Source of the DNA: DATGMB01 sp035293845
Lineage (GTDB): Bacteria; Acidobacteriota; Terriglobia; Bryobacterales; Bryobacteraceae
DNA: 8,490 nucleotides
NCBI GenBank assembly: GCA_035293845.1
Contig: DATGMB010000341.1
Location: 1-8,490 of the forward strand
Direction of reading: 5' to 3'
The notes under the pieces were generated by a model. The model ran no database searches. It saw nothing but the letters and a program-made list of their open reading frames with translations, and was not told the origin of the DNA. This document shows positions 1 through 6,043 of this stretch, one piece after another (the first letter of the stretch is position 1; each line of letters starts with the position of its first letter). A program made the translations under genes and the position numbers.

Positions 1-528
1 GGCCGGCGCCGGCGTTGCCGGGGCGCTGAGTTCCTGGAATTCACGTTCACGTTTCTGCCATTTGTGGCGATGCTGTTCGTGTTGATGGATGTCGCCTGGG
101 CGGTGTTTGTGAAGGCCACGCTGGACTATGCCGTTCGCGCCGGCGTTCGGACGGGCATCACCATCACGGGGACGCAGGCGGCGGCGGCCGGCTCGGACCT
201 GACCTCGATGGTCAAGAGCATCGTCCAGCAGAAATCTCTCGGCACGCTGTACGGGCCGGCCGGTCTGGCAAAGATCAAGGTGCACTACTTCCTGCCTCCG
301 GCCGACGGATCGACCGCGCCGGCGACGGACGTCTCGGGCCAGGCCAACGGGAACAGCCCGGGCAACATCATGCAGGTCTCGATTGAAGGATTCATGCTGC
401 CCGCGCTGGTTCCGCGCATTTTCAGTTGGAACCAGGCGGCGGATGCATCGGGAACGGCGATCCACGCCGTCGCGGCCGATCTGATCGAACCATCCCACGA
501 CACGCCGCCGATCGGGACCGCGCCGTGA
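1..528 (+). CDS. TadE-like pilus assembly protein, 5' end outside the window
   Basis: The reading frame is open from base 1 to the TGA at 526-528 and gives 175 visible residues. An arginine-rich stretch (residues 2-7) precedes RGAEFLEFTF and a hydrophobic segment at about 11-36. This is the TadE layout: a basic head, a glycine, then a glutamate at the start of a membrane helix that resembles a prepilin cleavage region. The conserved continuation (VKATLDYAVRAGVRTGI) is typical of TadE proteins in Tad/Flp loci. The first in-frame start codon is a GTG at 64, which lies inside the hydrophobic segment, so the true start must be upstream of the window. TadE proteins are minor pseudopilins processed by a prepilin peptidase and needed for pilus biogenesis in characterised Tad systems; the role here is inferred. 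The next gene begins 8 bases after the stop, so the two are co-transcribed. Confidence 0.85.
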   Translation, partial: GRRRRCRGAEFLEFTFTFLPFVAMLFVLMDVAWAVFVKATLDYAVRAGVRTGITITGTQAAAAGSDLTSMVKSIVQQKSLGTLYGPAGLAKIKVHYFLPPADGSTAPATDVSGQANGNSPGNIMQVSIEGFMLPALVPRIFSWNQAADASGTAIHAVAADLIEPSHDTPPIGTAP

Positions 529-536
529 GGAGAGCC

Positions 537-1208
537 ATGCGGAAGAAGACCAGAAGCGGTGTTTCCATCGTGGAATTTTCGTTCGTGACGGTCGTGCTGG
601 TGCCGCTGATGCTGGGCACCGTGTCCATCGGGCTCAACATGCTCCGCTCGCTCGAAACGATCCAGGTGGCGCGCGACGCCGGACATATGTATGCCAAAGG
701 GGCGGATTTCTCTCAGCCGGGCAACCAGACGATTCTGGCGACGCTCGGCAGCTCGATCGGCTTAACCACCAGCGCCTCGACTTCCAAGGCGCTGGTCATT
801 CTCTCCGCGGTGACCTATGTCGACCAGGCCATGTGCGCCTCGGACGGCAAAGTCGACAGCAACGGAAATCCGCAAGGGTGCACCAATTACGGGCAATGGG
901 TATTCACGCAGCGCCTGGAAATCGGGAACACCTCTTTGCGCGGCAGTTACTTCGGGGCGCCGCTGACCACCGGATCGCACCCGGTCAACGTCGATCCGAC
1001 AACGGGAAAGGTGCCTCTGAACGACCAGGTCACTAACTCCGGGGATGTCGCGACCTTCAGCGGCATCAATCCGTACGCGAACGTGAACGGGAACGTCAGG
1101 GGGCTGCCGTCCGGGCAGGTGATCTATATCTCGGAAGCCGCCTCCACCGGCATCCGGATGCCGCCCTTTTCGCCGGATTCGGTGATGTACTCGTACAACA
1201 TGTTTTGA
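537..1208 (+). CDS. TadE-like pilus assembly protein (second copy)
   Basis: This frame encodes 223 residues. The start is the ATG at 537, preceded by GAGGAGAG (527-534), which overlaps the stop of the upstream gene. An in-frame upstream start at 426 would run through the previous gene and lacks the family pattern. The N-terminus is MRKKTRSG followed by VSIVEFSF and a hydrophobic helix at about 13-34, matching the TadE basic head, glycine, glutamate and membrane segment. The rest is polar, Gly/Asn/Ser-rich and probably periplasmic or surface exposed, with two cysteines (C100, C115) that could form a disulfide. Near the C-terminus SGQVIYISEA resembles the conserved late segment of TadE-like proteins. 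It lies between another TadE-like gene and a Tad-VWA gene, which suggests a minor-pilin trio that may form one complex. Sequence similarity to the first copy beyond the N-terminus is not obvious. Confidence 0.8.
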   Translation: MRKKTRSGVSIVEFSFVTVVLVPLMLGTVSIGLNMLRSLETIQVARDAGHMYAKGADFSQPGNQTILATLGSSIGLTTSASTSKALVILSAVTYVDQAMCASDGKVDSNGNPQGCTNYGQWVFTQRLEIGNTSLRGSYFGAPLTTGSHPVNVDPTTGKVPLNDQVTNSGDVATFSGINPYANVNGNVRGLPSGQVIYISEAASTGIRMPPFSPDSVMYSYNMF

Positions 1209-1245
1209 ACCGCGCAGGCGGCGGTCGACTGAAGAAAGGGAAACG

Positions 1246-2886
1246 ATGTTTAGCACACCATGCGCCCGCCATCGCCAGCGCGGGACCACCCTGATCCTGT
1301 TCACTTTACTGATCCCGACCGTGATCGTGCCTCTGGTCGGCCTGGGAATCGACGCCACGATGCTGTATATCGTCCAGGCCAAGCTCTCGGCGGCGGTGGA
1401 TGGCGCGGTGCTCGGCGCAGGGCGCCTTCTGGGCACACCGGCGAACCCCAGTGAAATCGCGGGAGAATTTCTAAAAGCCAACTTTCGCGCCGATGGGACC
1501 GCCGGCTTTTGGGGAGCGCGGAATCTGGTCTCGAACATCAACGTGACGCTCGGGACGACCAAGACCATCACGATCAACGCCACGGCCGATGTGCCGCTCC
1601 TGTTCGCGCGGATTTTCGGCCGCAACACCTCCACCGTCGCCGCCAGCGCGACGGCGACCAAGAAGGACACGCGCCTGGTGCTCGTGATCGACCGCTCGGG
1701 CTCGATGAACACTTCCGACGGGCACGGCGGCACGGTGATCAACGACCTGATCAACTACGCGCAGGGATTCACGCAGAAATTCACCGAAGGAAACGACGAG
1801 CTGGGACTGGTGGTGTTCGACGGCAGCGCGGTAGTGGGATACCCCACCGTCCGCCCATGGGATCCGACGACCACAGGGACATCGACCGGCGGCCCGGACA
1901 CCAGCTTCCTGAGCGGCAGCAACACCGATATGGTCCACCAGATCCGGGCGATCAAAGCTGACAGCGGCACGGGCATGGCGGAAGCGCTCTGGCTGGCCTA
2001 TATCGAACTGCAGAAAGCGCACATGCGAGACCTGACGAACACCGGCTCCGATACGCGCATGAATTCGATCGTCCTGTTCACCGATGGCGTGCCCTCGGGC
2101 GTGACGCTCTACCTGAACAATCCCGCCAACAGCAACGCCAACAATATCGTCCAGAGCACCTCGTGCACCTACCGGACAATTTCGATGGCGCAGCAGGACA
2201 GCGCCCACATGATGGTGGGCTGGCTGGCGATTCCCGGCCCGCCCTACTCCGGCAGCTCGCCTTACGGCATGTATCTGCTGGCCAGCACGGACCCGACTGC
2301 CAGCCACACCGCCGCCTGGTGGATGTCTTTCGGGGGCTCGAATAACGCGGCGGACGTGGCTCAGCCCAATCCCTCAACGCCCTACAGCGGCTGCTCGAAC
2401 CTGATGAACGGCGGCCCGAATAGTTACCTGTACGGCAACCTCAGCCAGATACCCGCGATCGACCGCTACGGCAACAGCTTGACCGGGAACGGCTACACGC
2501 ATTGCCATATCGTCGACAGCAATGGTAACGTTTCCTCGGTTTATAACGGAACGGCGCTCGACCGCACGCAGGTCACCCAGAACTATCATTGGGGCCTGGC
2601 GATCTGGAATTCGGTCGATAACACCGCCGCGGCGATCCGCAACGACGTCAACCTGGCCAACCGGCCGGGCGACACGCAGAACATGAGCATCCAGATCTTC
2701 GCGATCGGCTATCTGGGGAATGGAGGAGCCGACGACGGGCTGCTCCGCCGCGTGGCGAACGATCAGAGCTCGAGCTCCTTCGATCCCACCAAGCCGATCG
2801 GCCGCTATATCGCGGCCTCCGATACGGTAGCGCTGGCAAACGCCTTCAGCAGCGTCGCGTCTTCCGTGCTTCGGCTGGCGCAATAG
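1246..2886 (+). CDS. Tad-domain (TadG-like) protein with VWA domain
   Basis: The protein has 546 residues. The ATG at 1246 follows GAAAGGG (1234-1240) at 5-base spacing. Residues 12-65 form the N-terminal Tad domain: RQRGTTLILF, a hydrophobic helix, then GIDATMLYIVQAKLSAAVDGA, as in TadE/G-like pilus proteins. A von Willebrand A domain starts near 144. Its metal-ion site looks complete: D149-x-S151-x-S153 (DRSGS), T242 in SGTGMAEAL and D280 in LFTDG. After D280 comes an unusually long insertion (about 284-480) rich in Asn, Ser, Gly and Tyr with three cysteines (C307, C383, C420), before the core strand IQIFAIGYLG (482-491). The C-terminus ends in helical LANAFSSVASSVLRLAQ, as in other VWA proteins. 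The family is membrane anchored with the VWA domain outside the cytoplasm; a role in adhesion or pilus assembly is inferred from domain content and the two upstream TadE genes. This is the last gene of the operon. Confidence 0.92.
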   Translation: MFSTPCARHRQRGTTLILFTLLIPTVIVPLVGLGIDATMLYIVQAKLSAAVDGAVLGAGRLLGTPANPSEIAGEFLKANFRADGTAGFWGARNLVSNINVTLGTTKTITINATADVPLLFARIFGRNTSTVAASATATKKDTRLVLVIDRSGSMNTSDGHGGTVINDLINYAQGFTQKFTEGNDELGLVVFDGSAVVGYPTVRPWDPTTTGTSTGGPDTSFLSGSNTDMVHQIRAIKADSGTGMAEALWLAYIELQKAHMRDLTNTGSDTRMNSIVLFTDGVPSGVTLYLNNPANSNANNIVQSTSCTYRTISMAQQDSAHMMVGWLAIPGPPYSGSSPYGMYLLASTDPTASHTAAWWMSFGGSNNAADVAQPNPSTPYSGCSNLMNGGPNSYLYGNLSQIPAIDRYGNSLTGNGYTHCHIVDSNGNVSSVYNGTALDRTQVTQNYHWGLAIWNSVDNTAAAIRNDVNLANRPGDTQNMSIQIFAIGYLGNGGADDGLLRRVANDQSSSSFDPTKPIGRYIAASDTVALANAFSSVASSVLRLAQ

Positions 2887-2901
2887 CGGCGGCCCGGCTT
2901 T

Positions 2902-2915
2902 GAGGTGAACACCTC
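2902..2915. repeat. Perfect 14-base inverted repeat after the Tad operon
   Basis: GAGGTG-AA-CACCTC is a perfect palindrome-like inverted repeat starting 16 bases after the stop of the VWA gene and about 70 bases beyond the end of the leftward toxin remnant. It could fold into a 5-bp stem with a 4-base loop in the transcript of either strand. There is no T-run on either side, so it is not a classical intrinsic terminator. It may help end transcription between the convergent units or may be a protein site; chance cannot be excluded. Confidence 0.35.
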
Positions 2916-2987
2916 GCCGTCATCCTGACGCCCTACGGTCCCGCCCGCTCCCCGTACCGCCTGGGCATCGGCCGGCCCCTGATCCGG

Positions 2988-3038
2988 TCACGCCTCCAAA
3001 GCCGGCCGCGGGAAGTTCTCGTCGGCCAGGAAGCTCAG
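2988..3038 (-). pseudogene. Remnant of a DUF5615 (PIN-like) toxin gene
   Basis: Directly after the DUF433 gene, the minus strand reads CTG then SFLADENFPRPALEA and a TGA stop (2988-2990). FLADENFPRPALEAL is the hallmark N-terminus of DUF5615 PIN-like proteins, the usual partner encoded downstream of DUF433; the D-E-N triplet contains the first acidic active-site position of that fold. The spacing is also canonical: in intact pairs the toxin ATG commonly overlaps the antitoxin stop as ATGA. Here the same position reads CTGA, so the start codon appears mutated. None of the three frames beyond the stop resumes a recognisable DUF5615 sequence, so the remaining hundred or so codons are gone. Even if CTG were used, only a 16-residue peptide would result. 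Identification rests on a short motif plus exact context. Confidence 0.72.
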
Positions 3039-3268
3039 GCTGTCTTGAGCGGATACACCTTCTCTTCGCGCAGTAGCTCGCCGGCGTAGGCGAGACAAGC
3101 CCGGATGTCCTCTTCGCAAAGGTGCGGGTAGCTCGCGAGGATCTGATCGTGGCTCCAACCGGCCGCAAGCAGTTCCAGCACAAGCTCAACGGAGATGCGA
3201 GTGCCGCGCACCACCGGCTTGCCGGCCAGGATCTTCGGATCGACTGCGATGCGATCGTTCAAAGCCAT
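3035..3268 (-). CDS. DUF433 family antitoxin-like protein
   Basis: The protein has 77 residues, the usual size for the family. I chose the ATG at 3268 because the protein then begins MALNDRIAVDPKILAGKPVV as in homologues, and GGAG (3275-3278) sits 6 bases upstream. The longer frame from 3331 adds 21 residues without family character. The DUF433 signature GKPVVRGTRISVE occupies residues 17-29, followed by a helical LVLELLAAGWS segment and the DQILASYPHL/EEDIRACLAYA region, a compact HTH-like fold (COG2442). Family members are predicted VapB-type antitoxins that pair with DUF5615 PIN-like toxins and may repress their own promoter. The toxin downstream survives only as a fragment, so this is now an orphan. 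It may be a relic, a free-standing regulator or an anti-toxin against related modules elsewhere; none of these can be decided from sequence. Confidence 0.92.
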   Translation of the reverse strand: MALNDRIAVDPKILAGKPVVRGTRISVELVLELLAAGWSHDQILASYPHLCEEDIRACLAYAGELLREEKVYPLKTA

Positions 3269-3274
3269 ATGGGG

Positions 3275-3278
3275 CTCC
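3275..3278 (-). promoter_or_regulatory. Ribosome binding site deciding the DUF433 start
   Basis: On the minus strand GGAG lies 6 bases before the ATG at 3268. It supports the 77-residue start over the in-frame upstream ATG at 3331, which would add residues not seen in the family. Confidence 0.6.
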
Positions 3279-3281
3279 GGA

Positions 3282-3292
3282 AGAGAGTCTCT
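3282..3292. repeat. Small palindrome in the DUF433 leader
   Basis: AGAGA-G-TCTCT is an 11-base inverted repeat 4 bases upstream of the DUF433 ribosome binding site. Antitoxin genes are often autoregulated through palindromes at this place, so it is a candidate operator, but it is short and could occur by chance. No convincing -35/-10 pair was found in the 125-base gap (3269-3393). Confidence 0.25.
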
Positions 3293-3393
3293 GTCTTTTA
3301 TGTTGAACCGCTCATGGCACAAATGCAACACCGGCGTGGAACCGTCAGAATGCGCGGGCTTACAAGGGTGGAAAGCGATTCGGCCTTTGGGTC

Positions 3394-3945
3394 CTACCGC
3401 CCTCGCCGCCAGTCCCGTCCTAGCATCCCCCAGACCACCAGATCCACCCAGCGGTCATTGACCCACTCGGCTTCGCGCAGGACACCTTCGCGCGTGAAGC
3501 CGAGGCGCTCCGGGATGGCGCAGCTCTTGCGGTTGCCGGTGCCGCATTGGATCGTGACGCGATGCAGCGCGGTCTCATCGAAGAGGTAATCGATCAGGCT
3601 CGCGGTGCAGCGCGTCATGATGCCCCGGCCCTGGCAGGCCGCGTCGATCCAGTAGCCGATGCTGCAATGGCGGTTGTTCCAGTCGATGGGATGCGCTCCT
3701 ACCGTGCCGACGAACCGGCCGTCCAGCCAGATCCCGGCATTCGGCCCCAGGCCGGACTCGTACTGTTCCGTGACACGCGCGATGAACTGCCGGATGTCCT
3801 CGACCGAGTGCGTGCGGTCCACCCACGGCAGCCATTCCCGCAGGTACGCGCGATTGCGTTCCACCGCCGCGAAGCAGGCCGGCGCCTCCGCCATCGCGAA
3901 CTGGCGGAGCTCGAGGCCCGGACCGGCGGTGCGGTGAAACATCAT
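3394..3945 (-). CDS. GNAT acetyltransferase, RimJ/RimL-like
   Basis: The protein has 183 residues, a normal length for RimJ/RimL-type N-acetyltransferases, which move an acetyl group from acetyl-CoA to protein N-termini (ribosomal proteins in the known cases) or to small amines. Visible family features are LREWLPWVD (35-43), the strand GIWLDGRFVGTVG (71-83), SIGYWID (95-101), the acetyl-CoA-binding loop QGRGIMTR (105-112, the Q/R-x-x-G-x-G/A type with I at the last position), and the C-terminal N138-x-x-S-C-A-I-P-E-R-L-G-F block followed by TREGVLREAEWVNDRWVD. The ATG at 3945 overlaps the stop of the upstream LOG gene (ATGA), so translation is probably coupled; a second ATG follows immediately. 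It is the last gene of the lpxD operon. The substrate is unknown. A serine/alanine-type ribosomal protein acetyltransferase is the closest guess, but resistance or detoxification enzymes share the same pattern. Confidence 0.9.
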   Translation of the reverse strand: MMFHRTAGPGLELRQFAMAEAPACFAAVERNRAYLREWLPWVDRTHSVEDIRQFIARVTEQYESGLGPNAGIWLDGRFVGTVGAHPIDWNNRHCSIGYWIDAACQGRGIMTRCTASLIDYLFDETALHRVTIQCGTGNRKSCAIPERLGFTREGVLREAEWVNDRWVDLVVWGMLGRDWRRGR

Positions 3946-4748
3946 GCCGTGCCGGCAGGCTTCTGCGGGTTGCGGGACTTCGAGATGGACGGCAGCTCCG
4001 GCGTATCGTGCTGCAGGGCGTACATCATGAGGCCCGATTTCAGAATCTCAAACGCGGTGGCCGGATCGTCGGCGTATTGGAACAGGTTGAGGTCCTCGGG
4101 CGCGATCATGCCGTACTTCACCAGCGCGTTCCAGTTGATGATCTCTTTCCAGTAGGCCGAGCCGTAGAGCACGATCGTCATCTTCTTGGCGAGCTTTTGC
4201 GTCTGGGTGAGGGTCAGGACCTCCATCAGCTCGTCCATCGTGCCGTAACCGCCGGGGAAGATCACGAGCGCCTTGGCCAGGTACGCAAACCAGAACTTGC
4301 GCATGAAGAAGTAGTGAAACTCGAAGCTCAGCTCCGGGCTGATGTAGGGGTTGGGGAACTGCTCGGTGGGCAACCCGATGTTCAGCCCGACGGTTTTTCC
4401 GCCGGCTTCGGACGCGCCGCGGTTGGCGGCTTCCATGATGCCCGGACCGCCGCCGGAGCAGACCACGAAGCGGTACGTGCTGTTGGTGAACTGGTCGGCC
4501 CACTCGGTCAGCATCCGCGCCAGCTCGCGGGCGCCTTCGTAATATTCGCGGAACGGCCCATCCTCGGCGAGCCGCGCGGAGCCGAAAAACACGACCGTGT
4601 CGCGGATCTTTTCGCGGCGGAAATGGGAGAGCGGCTCCAGGTATTCGGCCAGGATCCGCATGGCGCGGGCATCCGGGCTGTTGAGAAATTTCTCATTCAA
4701 GTACGCGACCGGGCGCCGGCCGCTATTCGGTTGGGTTATGGTGCTCAT
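3942..4748 (-). CDS. LOG-family nucleotide 5'-monophosphate phosphoribohydrolase (TIGR00730-like)
   Basis: The protein has 268 residues. The family, once labelled lysine decarboxylase, cleaves the N-glycosidic bond of (cytokinin riboside or purine/pyrimidine) nucleoside 5'-monophosphates to release the base and ribose 5-phosphate. Motifs seen are FFGSAR (54-59), SGGGPGIMEAANRGA (98-112, nucleotide-binding loop) and the catalytic signature PGGYGTMDE (165-173), followed by EVLTLTQT. About 45 extra N-terminal residues and a C-terminal tail after about 240 place it with the longer bacterial forms rather than the short plant-like LOG enzymes of about 190 residues. The ATG at 4748 lies inside the end of lpxD (26-base overlap) and the stop overlaps the GNAT start. 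The actual substrate is not predictable; a nucleotide salvage or (p)ppGpp-linked housekeeping role is possible, and cytokinin production is only one option. The product is cytoplasmic. Confidence 0.92.
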   Translation of the reverse strand: MSTITQPNSGRRPVAYLNEKFLNSPDARAMRILAEYLEPLSHFRREKIRDTVVFFGSARLAEDGPFREYYEGARELARMLTEWADQFTNSTYRFVVCSGGGPGIMEAANRGASEAGGKTVGLNIGLPTEQFPNPYISPELSFEFHYFFMRKFWFAYLAKALVIFPGGYGTMDELMEVLTLTQTQKLAKKMTIVLYGSAYWKEIINWNALVKYGMIAPEDLNLFQYADDPATAFEILKSGLMMYALQHDTPELPSISKSRNPQKPAGTA

Positions 4749-5763
4749 TCTGCTTCCGTTCCAGCGTTTCTATCTTCTTCCTCAATTCCCGCACCGACTG
4801 CAACAGCTCGGGCAGCTTGCGGAAGGCGGTCGCCGCGCGCAGCCAGAGGCTTGCCTCGAATGCCGGGGAGCCGGAAATGCGCGCTCCCGCTTCCACGTCG
4901 CCGCCGATGCCGCTTTGCGCGTAGACCACCGCGCCCTCGCGCACCGTGAGATGCCCGGACGATCCCACCTGACCCGCCAGGAGCACGTTGCGCTCCAGCA
5001 CCGTGCTGCCCGCAAGACCGGTCTGCGCGCAGATGATGTTGTCCTCGCCCACGGTACAGGCATGCCCGATCTGCACCAGACTATCGATCTTGGCGCCGCG
5101 CCGCACGCGGGTTTCACCCACGCGGGCGCGATCGACCGAGGTGAGGCTCTGCACCTCGACATCGTCTTCGAGCACGGTAATGCCGGACTGCACGATCTTC
5201 TCGTGCGTGCCGTCGGCGCGCCGCACGAAACCGAAGCCGTCGCCGCCCACGACCACGCCGTTCTGCAGGATCACGCGATCGCCGATGCGGCAGTATTCCC
5301 GCACGGCGGCGTGGGAATGGGCCAGGAAGTCGTCGCCGATCTGCGCGCCCTCGTAGATCACCACGTGAGGGTGCAGGACCGCGTTGCGGCCGATGCGGAC
5401 GCGCTCGCCCACCACGGCGAAGGCGCCGATCGAGCAGTTCTCGCCAACCACGGCCGTCGGCGCAATATACGCCAGCGGGTGGATGCCCGGCGCGGGCCGC
5501 GGCGGCTGGTAAAAGAAGGTTTGGGCACGCGCAAAGTGCAGGTCCGGGTGATCGGAAATCAGGCAGGCGATGCCCGCCAGCGGCTCGCCGATCAGGATCG
5601 CGCTGGCCCTGGTGTGTTTCACCTTGGGCGCGTACTTCGGGTTAGCGAGGAAGGTGAGCTGGCCGGGGCCCGCCTGCTCCATGCCGGCCACGCCGGAGAT
5701 TTCGAGCTCACCGTCGCCTGCCAGCCGGCAGCCGAGCCGTCCGGCGATTTCACGGAGCTTCAT
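4723..5763 (-). CDS. lpxD: UDP-3-O-(3-hydroxyacyl)glucosamine N-acyltransferase
   Basis: The protein has 346 residues, typical for LpxD (about 340-350). LpxD adds the N-linked 3-hydroxyacyl chain from acyl-ACP to UDP-3-O-acylglucosamine, the third step of lipid A synthesis, at the cytoplasmic side. The N-terminal uridine-binding domain (1-95) contains MEQAGPGQLTFLANPKY (28-44). Hexapeptide repeats of a left-handed beta-helix run from about 98 to 300 (IAPTAVVGENCSIG, GGDGFGFV at 173-180, IDSLVQIGHACTVGEDN). H234 in QIGHA matches the catalytic histidine position (H239 in E. coli). The C-terminus (about 312-342) is a charged helix likely to form the trimer coiled coil. The ATG at 5763 was chosen because it gives the family start MKLREIAGRL and follows GGAA at good spacing; the open frame continues upstream to 6093 without LpxD-like sequence. 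lpxD is first in an operon with the LOG and GNAT genes, not beside fabZ or lpxA as in many bacteria. Confidence 0.95.
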   Translation of the reverse strand: MKLREIAGRLGCRLAGDGELEISGVAGMEQAGPGQLTFLANPKYAPKVKHTRASAILIGEPLAGIACLISDHPDLHFARAQTFFYQPPRPAPGIHPLAYIAPTAVVGENCSIGAFAVVGERVRIGRNAVLHPHVVIYEGAQIGDDFLAHSHAAVREYCRIGDRVILQNGVVVGGDGFGFVRRADGTHEKIVQSGITVLEDDVEVQSLTSVDRARVGETRVRRGAKIDSLVQIGHACTVGEDNIICAQTGLAGSTVLERNVLLAGQVGSSGHLTVREGAVVYAQSGIGGDVEAGARISGSPAFEASLWLRAATAFRKLPELLQSVRELRKKIETLERKQNEHHNPTE

Positions 5764-5779
5764 CAAGCTTCCAGCGTAG

Positions 5780-5816
5780 CATCCCCGCCTGTGGAGACTG
5801 CGCGTCCACGGGGATG
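5780..5816. repeat. Long hairpin in the lpxD leader / divergent region
   Basis: Bases 5780-5786 (CATCCCC) pair with 5810-5816 (GGGGATG), and 5791-5795 (GTGGA) pair with 5805-5809 (TCCAC). This gives a 12-bp stem with a 4-base bulge (5787-5790) and a 9-base loop. It starts 17 bases upstream of the lpxD start codon and would lie in the 5' untranslated part of the lpxD mRNA if the promoter is further right. It has no T-tract, so an attenuator is not evident. The remaining divergent region (5764-6043) contains no gene I can support and no convincing promoter consensus, although promoters for both lpxD and the ABC ATPase must lie there. Confidence 0.5.
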
Positions 5817-6025
5817 TCCGGCGCCACACAGCAGGCGGCGGGTTATGTGCCGGTCCGCACGGGAGATTCGCGGTCGATCTGCTAACTAAGGAAGAGACGG
5901 CGGGGACGCGCGCTTTTCGGGAGCGTGACGGCGGCAGCATGTCCCACGCCGCGCAAGCCAAACAGATCCGGCCTTGCAGCGATGCCCTCGGAGAGCGTGT
6001 GTCCGCTGGGCGGCTGCGCGCGGCC

Positions 6026-6039
6026 GGAGGGGAGAAGGA
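6026..6039 (+). promoter_or_regulatory. Purine-rich ribosome binding region deciding the ABC ATPase start
   Basis: The run GGAGGGGAGAAGGA ends 4 bases before the GTG at 6044 and is the only strong Shine-Dalgarno-like stretch near this gene. The in-frame ATG at 5939 is preceded by a weak GGCGGC instead, so the GTG is preferred. Confidence 0.6.
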
Positions 6040-6043
6040 AACG

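Noticed and set aside
64..528. Complete TadE gene starting at the GTG at 64
   Set aside because: That start would cut away the basic head and the GAEFLEF prepilin-like motif, which are in frame upstream to base 1; the gene is truncated by the window edge instead.
762..1754. 330-codon open frame on the minus strand opposite the TadE-like and Tad-VWA genes
   Set aside because: It crosses two well-supported genes, is rich in Arg and Val, and shows no recognisable domain.
2887..2987. Possible frameshifted continuation of the DUF5615 toxin beyond the stop at 2988
   Set aside because: Read in all three minus-strand frames, no segment resembles the rest of the family (no later acidic motif or GHDV-like strand), so truncation rather than a simple frameshift is favoured.
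2920..3189. 89-codon minus-strand frame covering the DUF433 downstream region, considered as a replacement toxin
   Set aside because: It overlaps DUF433 in another frame, is Arg/Gly-rich, and does not contain the FLADENF motif, which is in a different frame.
3297..3328. Promoter for DUF433 from TTGCAT and CATAAA on the minus strand
   Set aside because: The spacer is 20 bases and both boxes are poor matches, so it is not supported.
5939..6043. 35-residue N-terminal extension of the ABC ATPase from an ATG
   Set aside because: The added residues do not resemble the family and the purine-rich ribosome binding run directly precedes the GTG at 6044.
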